Notes under the pieces: generated by a model | Told to the model about the DNA's origin: nothing | The model's input: the letters and a program-made list of their open reading frames with translations, nothing else | Database searches by the model: none | Program-made: the position numbers and the translations under genes | From: Nakamurella lactea DSM 19367 | GTDB taxonomy: Bacteria; Actinomycetota; Actinomycetes; Mycobacteriales; Nakamurellaceae | Assembly (NCBI RefSeq): GCF_000426645.1 | Contig: NZ_AUFT01000006.1 | Location: 1 to 64,000, forward strand | Direction: 5' to 3' | DNA length: 64,000 nt | In this document: in pieces, positions 31,737-41,502 of the stretch | Layout: each line of letters starts with the position of its first letter | How positions within the stretch are numbered: the stretch's first letter is position 1

Positions 31737-32228
31737 GTGTTCGTTGTATTCAGCGGGCCCAGCTGTGTCGGCAAGACGGCCGTGAGTCGGATCCTGATGA
31801 CACGCCTAGCCGCCCCCTGTCTGCTGATCGAAGCTGACCGCTACATCCCGTTCTTCAATGACGCGGCCAACCCCACTTCGGCGAACGGGTCCAAACAGGT
31901 CGTCCTAGCGTTGCATCGCTCGATCGCGGCATGGGCGGACGACGACTGGACCGTGATCGTCGATGGCTCCTTGCCGTTCGAAAATGCCGAACTCATCACG
32001 GCCTGCCTGGAGGCCCTCGGTCCGGACACGAGAACAGTGGCTCTCACCTCCGAGCCTGACGAACTCAGACGCCGCTTCATTGTGCGGGGCGCCGCAGGCG
32101 ATCTCAACCGAACTCTGCGGCAACAGGAAACCCTCCCCGACCTCGTTCCGGCCGATCTTGCGGTCGATTGCACCCACCTCACTTCGGTAGCCGTCGCGGA
32201 CACCGTCGCCGCGTGGCTGGCCCGATGA
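31737..32228 (+). CDS. P-loop kinase (chloramphenicol phosphotransferase-like)
   Basis: A 163-residue P-loop protein; GTG 31737 is chosen because SD GGAGGGTG ends six bases before it. Walker A is SGPSCVGKTAV at the N-terminus. LLIEADRYIPFFND follows, with the acid expected to bind Mg or substrate, and VIVDGSLPFENAEL gives the second strand. The layout resembles chloramphenicol phosphotransferase-like and zeta-toxin-like kinases. The substrate cannot be told from sequence. Confidence 0.7.
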   Translation: MFVVFSGPSCVGKTAVSRILMTRLAAPCLLIEADRYIPFFNDAANPTSANGSKQVVLALHRSIAAWADDDWTVIVDGSLPFENAELITACLEALGPDTRTVALTSEPDELRRRFIVRGAAGDLNRTLRQQETLPDLVPADLAVDCTHLTSVAVADTVAAWLAR

Positions 32229-32462
32229 GTAGGACGTCTCACCACTGCCGTTCTCGCTCCAAGCCCCGATGCTTTGCGCGTCCAGTGGTACAGACAGCCA
32301 GCAGGTCTGAGGCTCGCTGGACCCGCGAGAAATGGGGGGTTTGTTGTCAAGCAGGTCGTGAACCTACACACCCCCTGGCGCACCACGTGATCAGAGCCGT
32401 CGCTCGGCACCCGCCGGCCGGGGCTTCTGCTGCCGGCGGCGCCGCAACCAGACCCTGTCTGA

Positions 32463-35201
32463 TCAGGGAAGGGGCAGTTCTCTGAGCTGCCGGCGAGAAG
32501 TGATGCCCAGCTTGCGGAAGATGCTGCGGAGATGGGCCTCGATCGTGCGAGGACTGAGGAACAGTTGAGCGCCGACTTCCCGCGAGGTCGCCCCGGTGGC
32601 CACCAGCCGTGCGATATGCAGTTCGTGGGCGGTGAGGCAGTCGGTCGGCTGGGCAGTGCGTTTGCGGGGATGCTCGCCGGTGGCACGCAATTCGCGGGCG
32701 GCGCGTTCGGCAAACGCCTCCATTCCCATGTCCGACAGCAGCTGGTGGGCCGTGCGGAGCTGCTCGCGGGCGTCCTGGCGGCGGCCCTCGCGGCGCAGCC
32801 ATTCGCCGTAGACGAGGTGCGCGCGGGCAGTCTCGCCGGTCATCCGGGAGAGGCCCAGCCGCTCGATCGCCTCGCGGTACTTCTCCTCGGCCAGTGGCCC
32901 CGCGATCGTCAGCGCTCGGGAGCGGGCCGCAAGGCCGAGCGCCCAAGACGTATTGCAGGCGAGCGCGCGCGAGCTGAACTGCTCCAGGGCACTCGCCGCG
33001 ATGTCCGGGTGGCCAGCACGCATGGCCGCCTCGATGAGCTCCGGCATGCCGATGTTGGCAAGCCCCAGCTCATCGGTCTCACAGGCCCGCCTCGCCGCCT
33101 TCTGCGCTCGATCGTAGTTACCCAAACCGTTGTGCAGCACGGCCATCGCGTACTGGGCCACGTCTACCTCCGTGTCGCCATCAGGGTCGACGAGGCCCGA
33201 GAGCATGGCTTCGTTCAGCTGGGCAACGCCGACCTCATCGCCGCGCCACGCGGCGAGCGCGACGAGGGTGTGTCTGAGAGGCACAGCGCCGGTGGCCTCA
33301 GCGATCGCCGTGGACTCGGCGGCCAGGTCTCCGGCGCGAGTGAGCTCGCCGGCCAGGATCAAGACATTGGCCAAGGAGCTCAGGGCAGCGGGCAGGGTTC
33401 CCAGGGCGCCGGTCTCGCGAGCCAGCCGTACGTGACGGCTTGCCAGCACGTGGGCAAGCTCGTCATCAAGGATCCCGACGGCGTTGCGAGCGGCCAGCCA
33501 CAGCCAGCGGTCGCTCCGGCCCTCCAGCGCCCGGCCTTTGTCCACCTCGTCGCGGAACGCCTCCAAAGCGACTCTGACCGCCGGCACCCCTGCGGCGTAC
33601 CCCGCAGTGAACGTCCGCACGAGGCCGTCCAGGAGCTGATCCGAGGGCCGTGGTGGCACGGCGGCGTCGGGAGCCGCCCGGGCAACTGTGGCAACGCGGA
33701 CGGCGTCGTGGCCACCGTTGATGAGCGCAGCGTCGATGGCATCCAGGTAGGTGTCGCGGGCCAGCTCAGCATTCAGCGGGGTGAGGGTCCTGGCCGCATT
33801 GAGCAGTAGTCGCGGCACCTCGCTGCCGCGAATGCGGCTGAAAGCGATCTGGGCGCGCAGCAGTTCGAGCCGGGCGCGTTGCAGGGCGTCCAGTGGTCCT
33901 GTGGCGGCGATGGCCAGCAGGTCCAGGGCGAACTCGGTCGCGCCGGCTTCGTGCTTTGCGTGCGCGGCTTCCAGCGCCCGCCCAGCGCGATCGGCGGGCT
34001 CCGGAGACAGCTCGGCTGCGTGCTGCAGGAACGCGGCAGCGGCCGCCACCCCGCCGCGGGCGCGGGCCCGGTAGGCCGAGCGCACCAGATCGGCGGCGAC
34101 TTCTTCGTCGGTGCCCTGCGCCGCCTGCGCGCGGTGCCAGGCACGCCGGTCGGGATCGACTTGCGGGTCGGTGGCGACGGCCAACGCGGCATGGGCCCGG
34201 CGCCGGTCCGGCGGGGTGGCCGCCCGGTAGACCGCGGAGCGGACCAGCGGGTGACGAAAGCGCACCCGGGAGTCGATCTCCAGCAACCCGGCCGTCTCTG
34301 CTGGTGCGGCCGCTTCGCGAAGGATGCCCAGATGAGCGGCCGCGCGCCACAGCAACGCCACGTCGCCGGTCGGGTCGGCCGCGGCTACCAGGAGCAACAG
34401 TTGTGTCTCGGCCCGCAGGTCGGCCGACCGGCGACGAAAGCTCTCCTCCAGGCGGCGCGAGACACTGAGCGTGCTGGGCAACTCGAACCCACCGGCCAAC
34501 TGCGCCGGCTGCGCGCTTCGGGGCAGTTCCAACAACGCCAGGGGATTACCGCGGGCCTCGGCGAGGATCCGGTCACGTACCCGGTCATCGAGCGGTGCGC
34601 GGACCGCGGAGGCCAACAGGGTCCGGGCGTCAGTCTCACCGAGGCCGTCCAGGCGCAGCTCGGGCCACCCGACGAACGGATGATCGCCGCCGACGGCGGA
34701 ATCGCGTAGCGCGAATACCAATGCCACCTGCTCGGCCGACACCCGTCGCGCCACGAAGGCCAGGACCTGCGCCGATGCTTCGTCCAGCCACTGCGCATCG
34801 TCGATGAGGCACAGCAGCGGCACGTCCTCGGCGGTCTCGGCCAACAGGTTGAGCGTCGCCAGCCCGACCAGGAACCGGTCCGGCGCGGCACCATCACGCT
34901 GCCCGAACGCCATGCCGAGGGCGGCCTGCTGGGGTCCGGGCAGGGCACCGATCCGGTCCAGTAGCGGCGCGCACAACTGGTGCAGGCCTGCGAAAGCGAA
35001 CTGCGACTCGGCCTCCACCCCAACCGAGCTCTCCACTCGGAAGCCTGACGTGGCAGCGGTTTCACGTGCATACTCCAGCACAGCGGTTTTGCCGATGCCG
35101 GCTTCCCCCCGGATCACCAGGGTCCCACTGGTCCCTGCCCGTGCCTGGGTGAGCAGCTGCTCGACGGCCTCCCGCTCGGCACGCCGGCCGACGAGGTTCA
35201 C
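32463..35201 (-). CDS. LuxR-family (LAL) ATP-dependent transcriptional regulator
   Basis: A 912-residue regulator starting at GTG 35199-35201. An N-terminal STAND/AAA ATPase has Walker A GEAGIGKT at 32-39 and Walker B LLCLIDDAQWLDEAS near 134. A long TPR-like helical region follows. The C-terminal LuxR helix-turn-helix is TAHELHIARLVATGATSREV then LFLSPRTIEAHLRSIFRKLG at about 855-905. Large regulators of this type activate transporter or metabolite genes in response to a ligand. It is divergent from an ABC exporter operon 203 bases away, its likely target. Confidence 0.88.
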   Translation of the reverse strand: MNLVGRRAEREAVEQLLTQARAGTSGTLVIRGEAGIGKTAVLEYARETAATSGFRVESSVGVEAESQFAFAGLHQLCAPLLDRIGALPGPQQAALGMAFGQRDGAAPDRFLVGLATLNLLAETAEDVPLLCLIDDAQWLDEASAQVLAFVARRVSAEQVALVFALRDSAVGGDHPFVGWPELRLDGLGETDARTLLASAVRAPLDDRVRDRILAEARGNPLALLELPRSAQPAQLAGGFELPSTLSVSRRLEESFRRRSADLRAETQLLLLVAAADPTGDVALLWRAAAHLGILREAAAPAETAGLLEIDSRVRFRHPLVRSAVYRAATPPDRRRAHAALAVATDPQVDPDRRAWHRAQAAQGTDEEVAADLVRSAYRARARGGVAAAAAFLQHAAELSPEPADRAGRALEAAHAKHEAGATEFALDLLAIAATGPLDALQRARLELLRAQIAFSRIRGSEVPRLLLNAARTLTPLNAELARDTYLDAIDAALINGGHDAVRVATVARAAPDAAVPPRPSDQLLDGLVRTFTAGYAAGVPAVRVALEAFRDEVDKGRALEGRSDRWLWLAARNAVGILDDELAHVLASRHVRLARETGALGTLPAALSSLANVLILAGELTRAGDLAAESTAIAEATGAVPLRHTLVALAAWRGDEVGVAQLNEAMLSGLVDPDGDTEVDVAQYAMAVLHNGLGNYDRAQKAARRACETDELGLANIGMPELIEAAMRAGHPDIAASALEQFSSRALACNTSWALGLAARSRALTIAGPLAEEKYREAIERLGLSRMTGETARAHLVYGEWLRREGRRQDAREQLRTAHQLLSDMGMEAFAERAARELRATGEHPRKRTAQPTDCLTAHELHIARLVATGATSREVGAQLFLSPRTIEAHLRSIFRKLGITSRRQLRELPLP

Positions 35202-35404
35202 GAGGCTCGCTCCCGTCCCAGAGTCCGCACCGGACTAGGTAACTCTCACCGATGCGAAGCGTACCCGAATGGCCTGGCACTCAGGGGGAGCGGGTCGACC
35301 GGCGAAGACATCGGTGCCTTTCACCGACGCGAGGGCGCCACCACCGGCGCGAGTCTGATGGCACGGCAACGAATCTGCGCTTGTTGACACGAAAGGAACT
35401 CCCC

Positions 35405-36283
35405 ATGCCCACCTCTCCCGTCGTCGATGTCGAACGCTTGAACGTCACCTACGGCGATTTCCAGGCTGTGAAGGATCTATCGCTCCGGGTGGAACGGGGG
35501 GAGTTCTATGCGTTGCTGGGCACGAACGGTGCTGGTAAAACGTCGACGCTGGAGGTGGTTGAGGGTCACCGGCGGGCCGCCTCCGGCACCGTGCGGATCT
35601 TCGGTGAGCGCCCGCAGGATCGACGCGCGGTCCGGCCCCGAATGGGCATCATGTTGCAGGAGAGTGGTTTCTCGCCGGATCTGACGGTGCGGGAGTCCGT
35701 CGGTCTGATCGGCGCGTTGAGCGGCCGGACGGATGACGTTGACCGGGTGCTCGATGTCTCCGGGTTGACCCATAAGGCAGGGACCAGGGTCGCCCAATTG
35801 TCCGGCGGCGAGAAGCGTCGCCTGGACTTTGCCACGGCCGTCTACGGCGGGCCCGAGCTGGTGATCTTGGACGAGCCGACAACGGGTCTGGATATCCAGT
35901 CCCGTGATTCGCTCTGGGCCGCCGTGGATCGACTGCGCGACAACGGATCTACGATCGTACTCACCACCCACTACCTGGAGGAGGCGCAGCAGCGCGCCGA
36001 CCGAATCGGGCTCATGCACGAGGGCACGCTCCATCGGGAAGGCACGGTCGCCGAGCTGACGCAGACCTTGCCGTCGGTGATCAGTTTCGCGCTGCCAGAC
36101 GGCGCTCCCGAACCGCCGATCGTGGGTGCACTCAATGGTGCCTTCCACGTCGAGACGTTCAACCTGCAAGAGGATCTCCACCGGTTGCTGGGCTGGGCGC
36201 ACGACACCGGCGTGGAGTTGCAGCAACTGGCAGCCGGCCCGACCCGCCTCGATGATGTGTTCCGCGCCCTCGACGCCGGCTGA
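35405..36283 (+). CDS. ABC transporter ATP-binding protein
   Basis: A 292-residue nucleotide-binding subunit with Walker A LGTNGAGKT at 38-46, signature LSGGEKRRL at 132-140, Walker B LVILDEPTT at 152-160 and the H-loop TTHYLEE near 188. The C-terminal extension (residues 215-292) is typical of DrrA/YadG-type drug or lipid exporters. SD GAAAGGAAC precedes the ATG. It operates with the permease encoded 53 bases downstream and exports a substrate that cannot be named. Confidence 0.9.
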   Translation: MPTSPVVDVERLNVTYGDFQAVKDLSLRVERGEFYALLGTNGAGKTSTLEVVEGHRRAASGTVRIFGERPQDRRAVRPRMGIMLQESGFSPDLTVRESVGLIGALSGRTDDVDRVLDVSGLTHKAGTRVAQLSGGEKRRLDFATAVYGGPELVILDEPTTGLDIQSRDSLWAAVDRLRDNGSTIVLTTHYLEEAQQRADRIGLMHEGTLHREGTVAELTQTLPSVISFALPDGAPEPPIVGALNGAFHVETFNLQEDLHRLLGWAHDTGVELQQLAAGPTRLDDVFRALDAG

Positions 36284-36336
36284 ACTCACGAACCGACCGA
36301 AAACCACGACGCTTCACCATGAAAGGAATCACCGTC

Positions 36337-37056
36337 ATGTTCGAGATCGCTCGCAGTGAGCTGATACAAATCTTCCGGAACCGGCTCGTTCTGGTCACCG
36401 GACTGATCATCCCGGTCGCCGTCAGCGGGTTCTTCGTCTACCAGCATGAGATCTTCTCCGATCTCGGCAGCCTCGGCTACGTCGCTGCGATCGTGCTGTT
36501 CAGCGTGACGGCCTTCGGGCTCTACACCACAGCGGTGACCACGCTGGCCGCACGCCGACAGGACCTGTTCCTCAAGCGGTTGCGCTCCACCGCTGCGAGC
36601 GACCCGAGCATCCTCACCGGACTGGTCCTCCCGGTCACCGTCATCGCGCTCATCCAAGTTGTCGCGATCTTGATCGTGCTGGGTGTCGTCTCCACCAGCC
36701 CGGCCGAGATCCCGCTGCTGGTGGTGGCGATCTTGGCGACGATGGCCATGATGGTGGCGTTGGCGCTGGCCACCGCGGGACTCACGAACTCACCCGAGCA
36801 TGCCCAGGTGACCACCCTGCCGGTCAGTCTGGCGGTGATCGCCGTGGCGAGCTGGGTGGGAATTTCCGGCACCGAGAATCTCGCCTACGTCAAGCGACTC
36901 CTTCCCGGCGGCGCGGCCACCGAACTGGTCATGAACGCGTGGGACGGCGGCGTCTCGCTCGCCGACTCCCTGCCCCTGCTGATCCCCACCGTGGCCTGGG
37001 TCGTGCTCGCCGTCGCACTGGCCGGCCGGCTCTTCCGTTGGGAGCTTCGTCGATGA
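36337..37056 (+). CDS. ABC-2 type permease
   Basis: A 239-residue integral membrane protein with about six hydrophobic segments (LVLVTGLIIPVAVSGFFVYQ, LGYVAAIVLFSVTAFGLYTT, LVLPVTVIALIQVVAILIVL, PLLVVAILATMAMMVALALA, VTTLPVSLAVIAVASWVGIS, LLIPTVAWVVLAVALAGRLF). ATG 36337 is chosen because AAAGGA lies eight bases upstream; an in-frame ATG at 36319 is also possible. It pairs with the preceding ATPase. Its TGA overlaps the ATG of the kinase gene (ATGA). Confidence 0.85.
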   Translation: MFEIARSELIQIFRNRLVLVTGLIIPVAVSGFFVYQHEIFSDLGSLGYVAAIVLFSVTAFGLYTTAVTTLAARRQDLFLKRLRSTAASDPSILTGLVLPVTVIALIQVVAILIVLGVVSTSPAEIPLLVVAILATMAMMVALALATAGLTNSPEHAQVTTLPVSLAVIAVASWVGISGTENLAYVKRLLPGGAATELVMNAWDGGVSLADSLPLLIPTVAWVVLAVALAGRLFRWELRR

Positions 37057-38087
37057 CCACGCATCGAGTCCTCAGCAGGCGATACGAGTTGGGCGAGCTC
37101 ATCGGCCGCGGCGCAACGGCCGATGTCCACCTCGGTCGCGACCTCCGCTCGGGCCGTTGGGTTGCCATCAAGGTGCTGCACAAGCACCTCGCAAGCAACC
37201 CCACGTTCTACTCCAGATTTCAGCGTGAGGGGCAGGCGGTGGCCGGTCTCAGGCACCCCGCGATCGTCTCGATCCTCGACACCGGATCCGAGATGGTCGA
37301 TCTGGGCGCGGCGGGCAAACTGCGTGTCCCGTTCATTGTCATGGAATATGTCGCCGGCTGGTCGTTGCGGGATGTCCTGCGGATGGGCGGACTCACCCTC
37401 GAGAAGTCCGTCAAGTATTTGGTGGGGCTCCTTTCGGCACTGGAGTTCAGCCATCGCGCGGGTGTCGTCCATCGCGACATCAAACCGGCCAACGTGATGG
37501 TCACACCCGAGGGCGACGTCAAGGTCGTGGACTTCGGCATCGCGCGGGCCAGCGGCCGTCAAGATGCGACTCTCACCGTGGCCGGGGAGTTTCTCGGCAC
37601 TCCCTCGTACCTTTCTCCTGAGCAGGTGCGTGGTGAAACCGCCGATGCCCGCAGTGACCTGTATTCCGCCGCCTGTCTGCTCTACGAGTTACTGACCGGG
37701 CGGCCACCTTTCGTCGGTGAATATCCGGTTTCCGTTGCTTACCAACAGGTCCACGAGGAACCGGCGCACGCCCACACAGCCATCCCCGCGCTCGATTCCG
37801 TGCTCGTGAAGGCCCTGGCAAAGGCCCGGGAAGATCGGTTCCAGGACGCACGCTCCTTCAGCGAGGCGCTCCAGTCCGCGGTCGTCGTCCTCAAACAGTT
37901 ACCCGAGGCGCCGCAGCGCTGCCTCGATAGCGAGCTCGACCCGGGAAGTCATGCCGGGCACATCGACGGGACGGCGTCCTGCGACCTGACCACGGATCCA
38001 CTTCGGCTGGCTATCGTCATAATGCAGCAGGGCATACAGGTCCCACCACGACTCGAGAGTCACTCCGGTGATCGATTCGTAGAGTGA
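37053..38087 (+). CDS. Serine/threonine protein kinase, PASTA-less
   Basis: A Hanks-type kinase: Gly-rich loop IGRGATADVHLG near 17-28, catalytic Lys in VAIKVL near 41, HRDIKPANVMV near 142, DFGIA near 162 and GTPSYLSPEQV near 185. The domain is complete to about residue 285 (RFQDARSFSEALQ). The last 60 codons overlap the oppositely oriented phosphotransferase gene by 189 bases and have no recognisable features. There is no transmembrane or sensor part. Start overlap ATGA with the ABC permease implies a shared operon, so the kinase may regulate the exporter or respond to its substrate. Confidence 0.85.
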   Translation: MTTHRVLSRRYELGELIGRGATADVHLGRDLRSGRWVAIKVLHKHLASNPTFYSRFQREGQAVAGLRHPAIVSILDTGSEMVDLGAAGKLRVPFIVMEYVAGWSLRDVLRMGGLTLEKSVKYLVGLLSALEFSHRAGVVHRDIKPANVMVTPEGDVKVVDFGIARASGRQDATLTVAGEFLGTPSYLSPEQVRGETADARSDLYSAACLLYELLTGRPPFVGEYPVSVAYQQVHEEPAHAHTAIPALDSVLVKALAKAREDRFQDARSFSEALQSAVVVLKQLPEAPQRCLDSELDPGSHAGHIDGTASCDLTTDPLRLAIVIMQQGIQVPPRLESHSGDRFVE

Positions 38088-38843
38088 CCGGAGCTGTTCC
38101 GTCCACTCGGGTGAGTAGAGCGCCGCCAAGTATCGCCGACAGTGCCCGACATCAACTGCGCGCGCCCCTCGAACGACGCCGTTCCAGTCGGTCAGGCCAG
38201 TGATCCTCCCGCGTGACCACAGCAGGTTGACAGGCAAGAAATCGCCGTGCAGAAACACGGTACTGCCCTTTGGTGGCGACGCCGCCATGACATCAAACGC
38301 GGCCTTCCACACAGCCGGGTTCTGTGCGTCGACCGGCACCTGAAGCCGGTCCAGAGGAGCGATCCAAGAATCCGTCCAGGGTCTGAGTGTCTTCGCGGGG
38401 AGATCGAGCGAATGCAGCAATGCAGCAAGTTCCGCGATCTTCGTCATCCACGACCGAGGGTCTGCCTGGTTGAGGTCAACCTGCCCTGGCAACCGTGTCA
38501 TCAGCAACGATGGCGTGCCCCCCGTCGCAGCACCTGCAACATCAGTTGCCAGGATGCTCGGAACTGGGAGCCCGCTTCCCGCCACCGCACCAAGGTTGGC
38601 GATCTCCTTCTCCAAGCTCCCCTGCAGGCCAAGGCCGCTCGGGTACTGCCGCAGTACGACGAACGTTCGCATTCCACGTCGCTCCACCGTCAGCCGATTC
38701 ACGGCCGAGCAGACGCCACCGGTCAATCGGCGAAAGCCAACGACCCGACTGCCCCGACCCATCGACGCGGCAACCCAGGCGAGAGTCTCCACGGAGGGCC
38801 GACGCTGCCTGAACCCGCCATCCCTCCAGTCGCCGTCGGTCAT
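37899..38843 (-). CDS. Aminoglycoside-phosphotransferase-family kinase
   Basis: A 314-residue protein starting at ATG 38841-38843. The APH catalytic loop is VFLHGDFLPVNLLW (about residues 197-210), and ITGLTDWNG gives the metal-binding Asp of the DFG-equivalent motif, with Asn where Glu or Asp is frequent. The N-terminal lobe shows RLTGGVCSAVNRLTV and FVVLRQYP. The family covers antibiotic kinases, choline/homoserine-type kinases and many unknown enzymes; the substrate is undetermined. The 3' end lies opposite the kinase gene. Confidence 0.8.
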   Translation of the reverse strand: MTDGDWRDGGFRQRRPSVETLAWVAASMGRGSRVVGFRRLTGGVCSAVNRLTVERRGMRTFVVLRQYPSGLGLQGSLEKEIANLGAVAGSGLPVPSILATDVAGAATGGTPSLLMTRLPGQVDLNQADPRSWMTKIAELAALLHSLDLPAKTLRPWTDSWIAPLDRLQVPVDAQNPAVWKAAFDVMAASPPKGSTVFLHGDFLPVNLLWSRGRITGLTDWNGVVRGARAVDVGHCRRYLAALYSPEWTEQLRSLYESITGVTLESWWDLYALLHYDDSQPKWIRGQVAGRRPVDVPGMTSRVELAIEAALRRLG

Positions 38844-39063
38844 GAACGCGAGCCTATTCGTCCGAGCGACGAGCTGGGGTAGTAGAGGTCCACCCGATCA
38901 CGGCTCACGACGGCGGGATCTTCGAGCCCCTCCACGGTGCCGCCGAGAGGACCCTCAGACCGACGTCTACGCCCGCCGGGTCCTGGGCCGGCGGGCCGGG
39001 ACCGCGCGTCGGTCCCAGGTATTTCCGGTGCATCGATGGTCTGCGAGCCCTAGATTGCGTTGC

Positions 39064-39987
39064 GTGAATCTTTCGCATCTCGGCGTGCCGGTCGGGCCGA
39101 TGATCCGGGTGCACGGCGGGTTCGCCAACCGGATGTACCGACTCGACACCGACCAGGGGTCGTTCGCGGTGAAGGAGTTGAACCTCGTCGACCGCCGCTT
39201 GACTTACCACGTCGAGGACGTGTTCAGGTTCGAGCGGGCGGCCTTCGCCGCCGGCATCCCGATGCCGGAGCCGATCTCGGCCAGCGACAGCACGCTCGTC
39301 CATCGCTGGGTCGAGGGTGAGAAGGTGCCCGAAGCGCCGGTGTCGGCGGCCTACGCGTTCCAGATCGGTGAGATTCTCGCGCGCATCCACGCGCTCGATG
39401 TCGAGTGGCCCCACGGGTCGAGCGAGGAACCGACGCCACGGGACTGGCACGTGCTCGCCGGGCGAGCGGCGACGACCGGACAGCCGTGGGCCGATGAACT
39501 TGCCTCCCAGGTACAGACGTTCCTGGCGATCGCCGACTTCGTCGATACTTGCGAGCGGCCAGGCCCGATCGTGCTGACGCACAAGGACATCCAGCCGTGG
39601 AACCTGCTCGCTCGACACGGCCGGCCGGTAGTGCTCGACTGGGAGCTCTCAGGAATGCTCGACCTGTCCGGTGAACTCGGCTCAACTGCGCTGAGCCTCG
39701 CGAAGGAGCCCGGCTTCGACCATATCGAGCCCACCATCTTCCGCTCGGTCCTCGACGGCTACGTCGCAAGGGGCGGAGCGCTGCCGCCGCCCGGTCCGAG
39801 CTGGTTCGTCTTCATGATCGGTGGCTGGTTGGGGCACACGAGGTGGAACATCCTCCGCTGCCTCGCCGGTGCGGAGGCGAACATCGGTCCTGACCTCGCG
39901 CTGTCGCACGAGGCCGTGCGCGACGGCGTGCGCGGCCTCCCCGACATGTTCGACCGACTTCCGGAACTGGAGACACTGCTCGTGTGA
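39064..39987 (+). CDS. Phosphotransferase-family protein, probably leaderless
   Basis: A 307-residue APH/choline-kinase-fold protein. GTG 39064 is preceded at eight bases by TAGATT, a plausible -10, and has no SD, so a leaderless message is likely. N-lobe: HGGFANRMYRLDTDQGSFAV with the Lys in VKELN. Catalytic loop: VLTHKDIQPWNLL (Lys replacing Gly in HGD), and VVLDWELSG carries the metal-binding Asp. A C-terminal amphipathic region (GGWLGHTRWNILR) is conserved in related proteins. The substrate is unknown. Confidence 0.78.
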   Translation: MNLSHLGVPVGPMIRVHGGFANRMYRLDTDQGSFAVKELNLVDRRLTYHVEDVFRFERAAFAAGIPMPEPISASDSTLVHRWVEGEKVPEAPVSAAYAFQIGEILARIHALDVEWPHGSSEEPTPRDWHVLAGRAATTGQPWADELASQVQTFLAIADFVDTCERPGPIVLTHKDIQPWNLLARHGRPVVLDWELSGMLDLSGELGSTALSLAKEPGFDHIEPTIFRSVLDGYVARGGALPPPGPSWFVFMIGGWLGHTRWNILRCLAGAEANIGPDLALSHEAVRDGVRGLPDMFDRLPELETLLV

Positions 39988-40095
39988 CGGCGGACCCGCC
40001 TCTGTGGCCGACCTGGCTCGCGAAAGCTGAGAGTGGCCGGCCGGACCCGGACAGCGGGTCCCGCTCGGCACTACCTGATGAGAACCCGGACCGGA

Positions 40096-41502
40096 CTAAT
40101 GCCGATCGAGCAGCCGACCGATAGTCCGCGCAGCCTCCGGGAAGGAGCCGGGGTTCGGGCCAGAGTAGTTGAGCCGCAGGTAATTGCCGGTCGGCTCGGT
40201 CGGGAACCACTCGTCACCGGCCGCGACGATCACCCCGGCGTCCTCACAGTCCCGAACGAATCGGGGCAGCTCAACTGCGTCAGGCAGTCGCAACCACAGA
40301 TTCAGCCCGCCGCCGGGGACGGAATCCAGCCGAGCACTGGGCGCATGCTCGCGAAGAGCGTCGACCAGCAGGTCGCGGCGGGCCGCGAGCTGGCGAGGTA
40401 ACCCGCGAAGGTGAGTACGCCAGGCCGGCTGGCTGACGACGTCCAAGGCCACCGCCTGCAGCACACCGCTGACGTACATCGACTCGGCCTCGGCGCTGGC
40501 CAGGATGCGGTCGCGCGCCGGACCGCGGGCGATGAGCCCCGCGACCCTGACAGCGGCGGACACGCTCTTGGTCAGCGACCGGAGATAGACGACGTGTCCG
40601 CTGTCGTCCCGGCCGGCCAGAGGTATCGCGTCGGCGGAGATGCCGAAGTCGTGCGCCCAGTCGTCCTCGATCACGAATGCGCCACTTCGGCGGGCGATGT
40701 CCAGGACCCGATCCGCCTGCTCTGGCGCCCACTGCGCCCCGGTCGGATTGGCGAAGTTCGGTTGGGCATAGAAGGCCCGCGCGCCGGTGACGGCGAAGGC
40801 GCGGGCCAGCTCGGCCGGGTCCGGTCCGTCGGCCCCGGAGGGCACCGGCACCACCTGCACCCCTGCCTGTTTGGCGGCCAGGATCGCCCCCCAGTAGGTG
40901 GGCGATTCCACCAGTAGCGGCCCATCGACGCCGACCAGGGCCCGGAACGCGGCGCCGAGCGCGCTCTGGCTGCCGGGGAAGATCACCACATCTCGCGGCG
41001 ACGGCGCGGCAACACCGGCGCCGGCCGTCGAACCCAGTTCGGTGGCGAACCACGCCTGCAGGTCGGGCAGGCCTCCGGCCGGGGGCCTACCGACGGTGGC
41101 GTCGCTGCGGGCGGCCCGACCGAACGCGGCGCGCACGAGACGCTCGGGTAGCAGTTCGCGGTCCGGATAGCCCGCATGCAGCGCGATGACGTCGTTCGGC
41201 GCGGTGCGCAGCGCGGTGGACGGCCGCGCGGCAGAAATGTTCGACGAGCCGAGAGCGGCGGTCTGCCAACCGTAATCGTTCGGTCGGATGACCGGAGCTG
41301 CTCGGACGAAAGCGCCGACTCCGGTGCGGGTCTCCACCAGCCCTTGCGAAATCAGATCTCGTAGCGCCTTTTGCACGGTGACCGGGCTCGCGCGATGCTG
41401 CGAGACCAGCGTCCGCGTCGACGGCAGGCGGGCGCCGGGCGGCGCCGTGGCGATCCATCGCCGGAGAGCGCTGACGATGCGCGCACTGCTACCATCGATC
41501 AT
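40096..41502 (-). CDS. MocR-type GntR regulator with aminotransferase domain
   Basis: A 468-residue protein from ATG 41500-41502. Residues 1-75 form a GntR winged helix (ARLPSTRTLVSQHRASPVTV, then ALRDLISQGLVETRTGVGAF). Residues 100-468 are a fold-type I aminotransferase domain with the PLP lysine in YLRSLTKSVSA near 310, FYAQPNFANPTGAQW near 245 and GLNLWLRLP near the end. MocR proteins bind PLP and control vitamin, amino-acid or transporter genes. It is divergent from an EamA exporter with overlapping start codons, its probable target. Confidence 0.88.
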   Translation of the reverse strand: MIDGSSARIVSALRRWIATAPPGARLPSTRTLVSQHRASPVTVQKALRDLISQGLVETRTGVGAFVRAAPVIRPNDYGWQTAALGSSNISAARPSTALRTAPNDVIALHAGYPDRELLPERLVRAAFGRAARSDATVGRPPAGGLPDLQAWFATELGSTAGAGVAAPSPRDVVIFPGSQSALGAAFRALVGVDGPLLVESPTYWGAILAAKQAGVQVVPVPSGADGPDPAELARAFAVTGARAFYAQPNFANPTGAQWAPEQADRVLDIARRSGAFVIEDDWAHDFGISADAIPLAGRDDSGHVVYLRSLTKSVSAAVRVAGLIARGPARDRILASAEAESMYVSGVLQAVALDVVSQPAWRTHLRGLPRQLAARRDLLVDALREHAPSARLDSVPGGGLNLWLRLPDAVELPRFVRDCEDAGVIVAAGDEWFPTEPTGNYLRLNYSGPNPGSFPEAARTIGRLLDRH

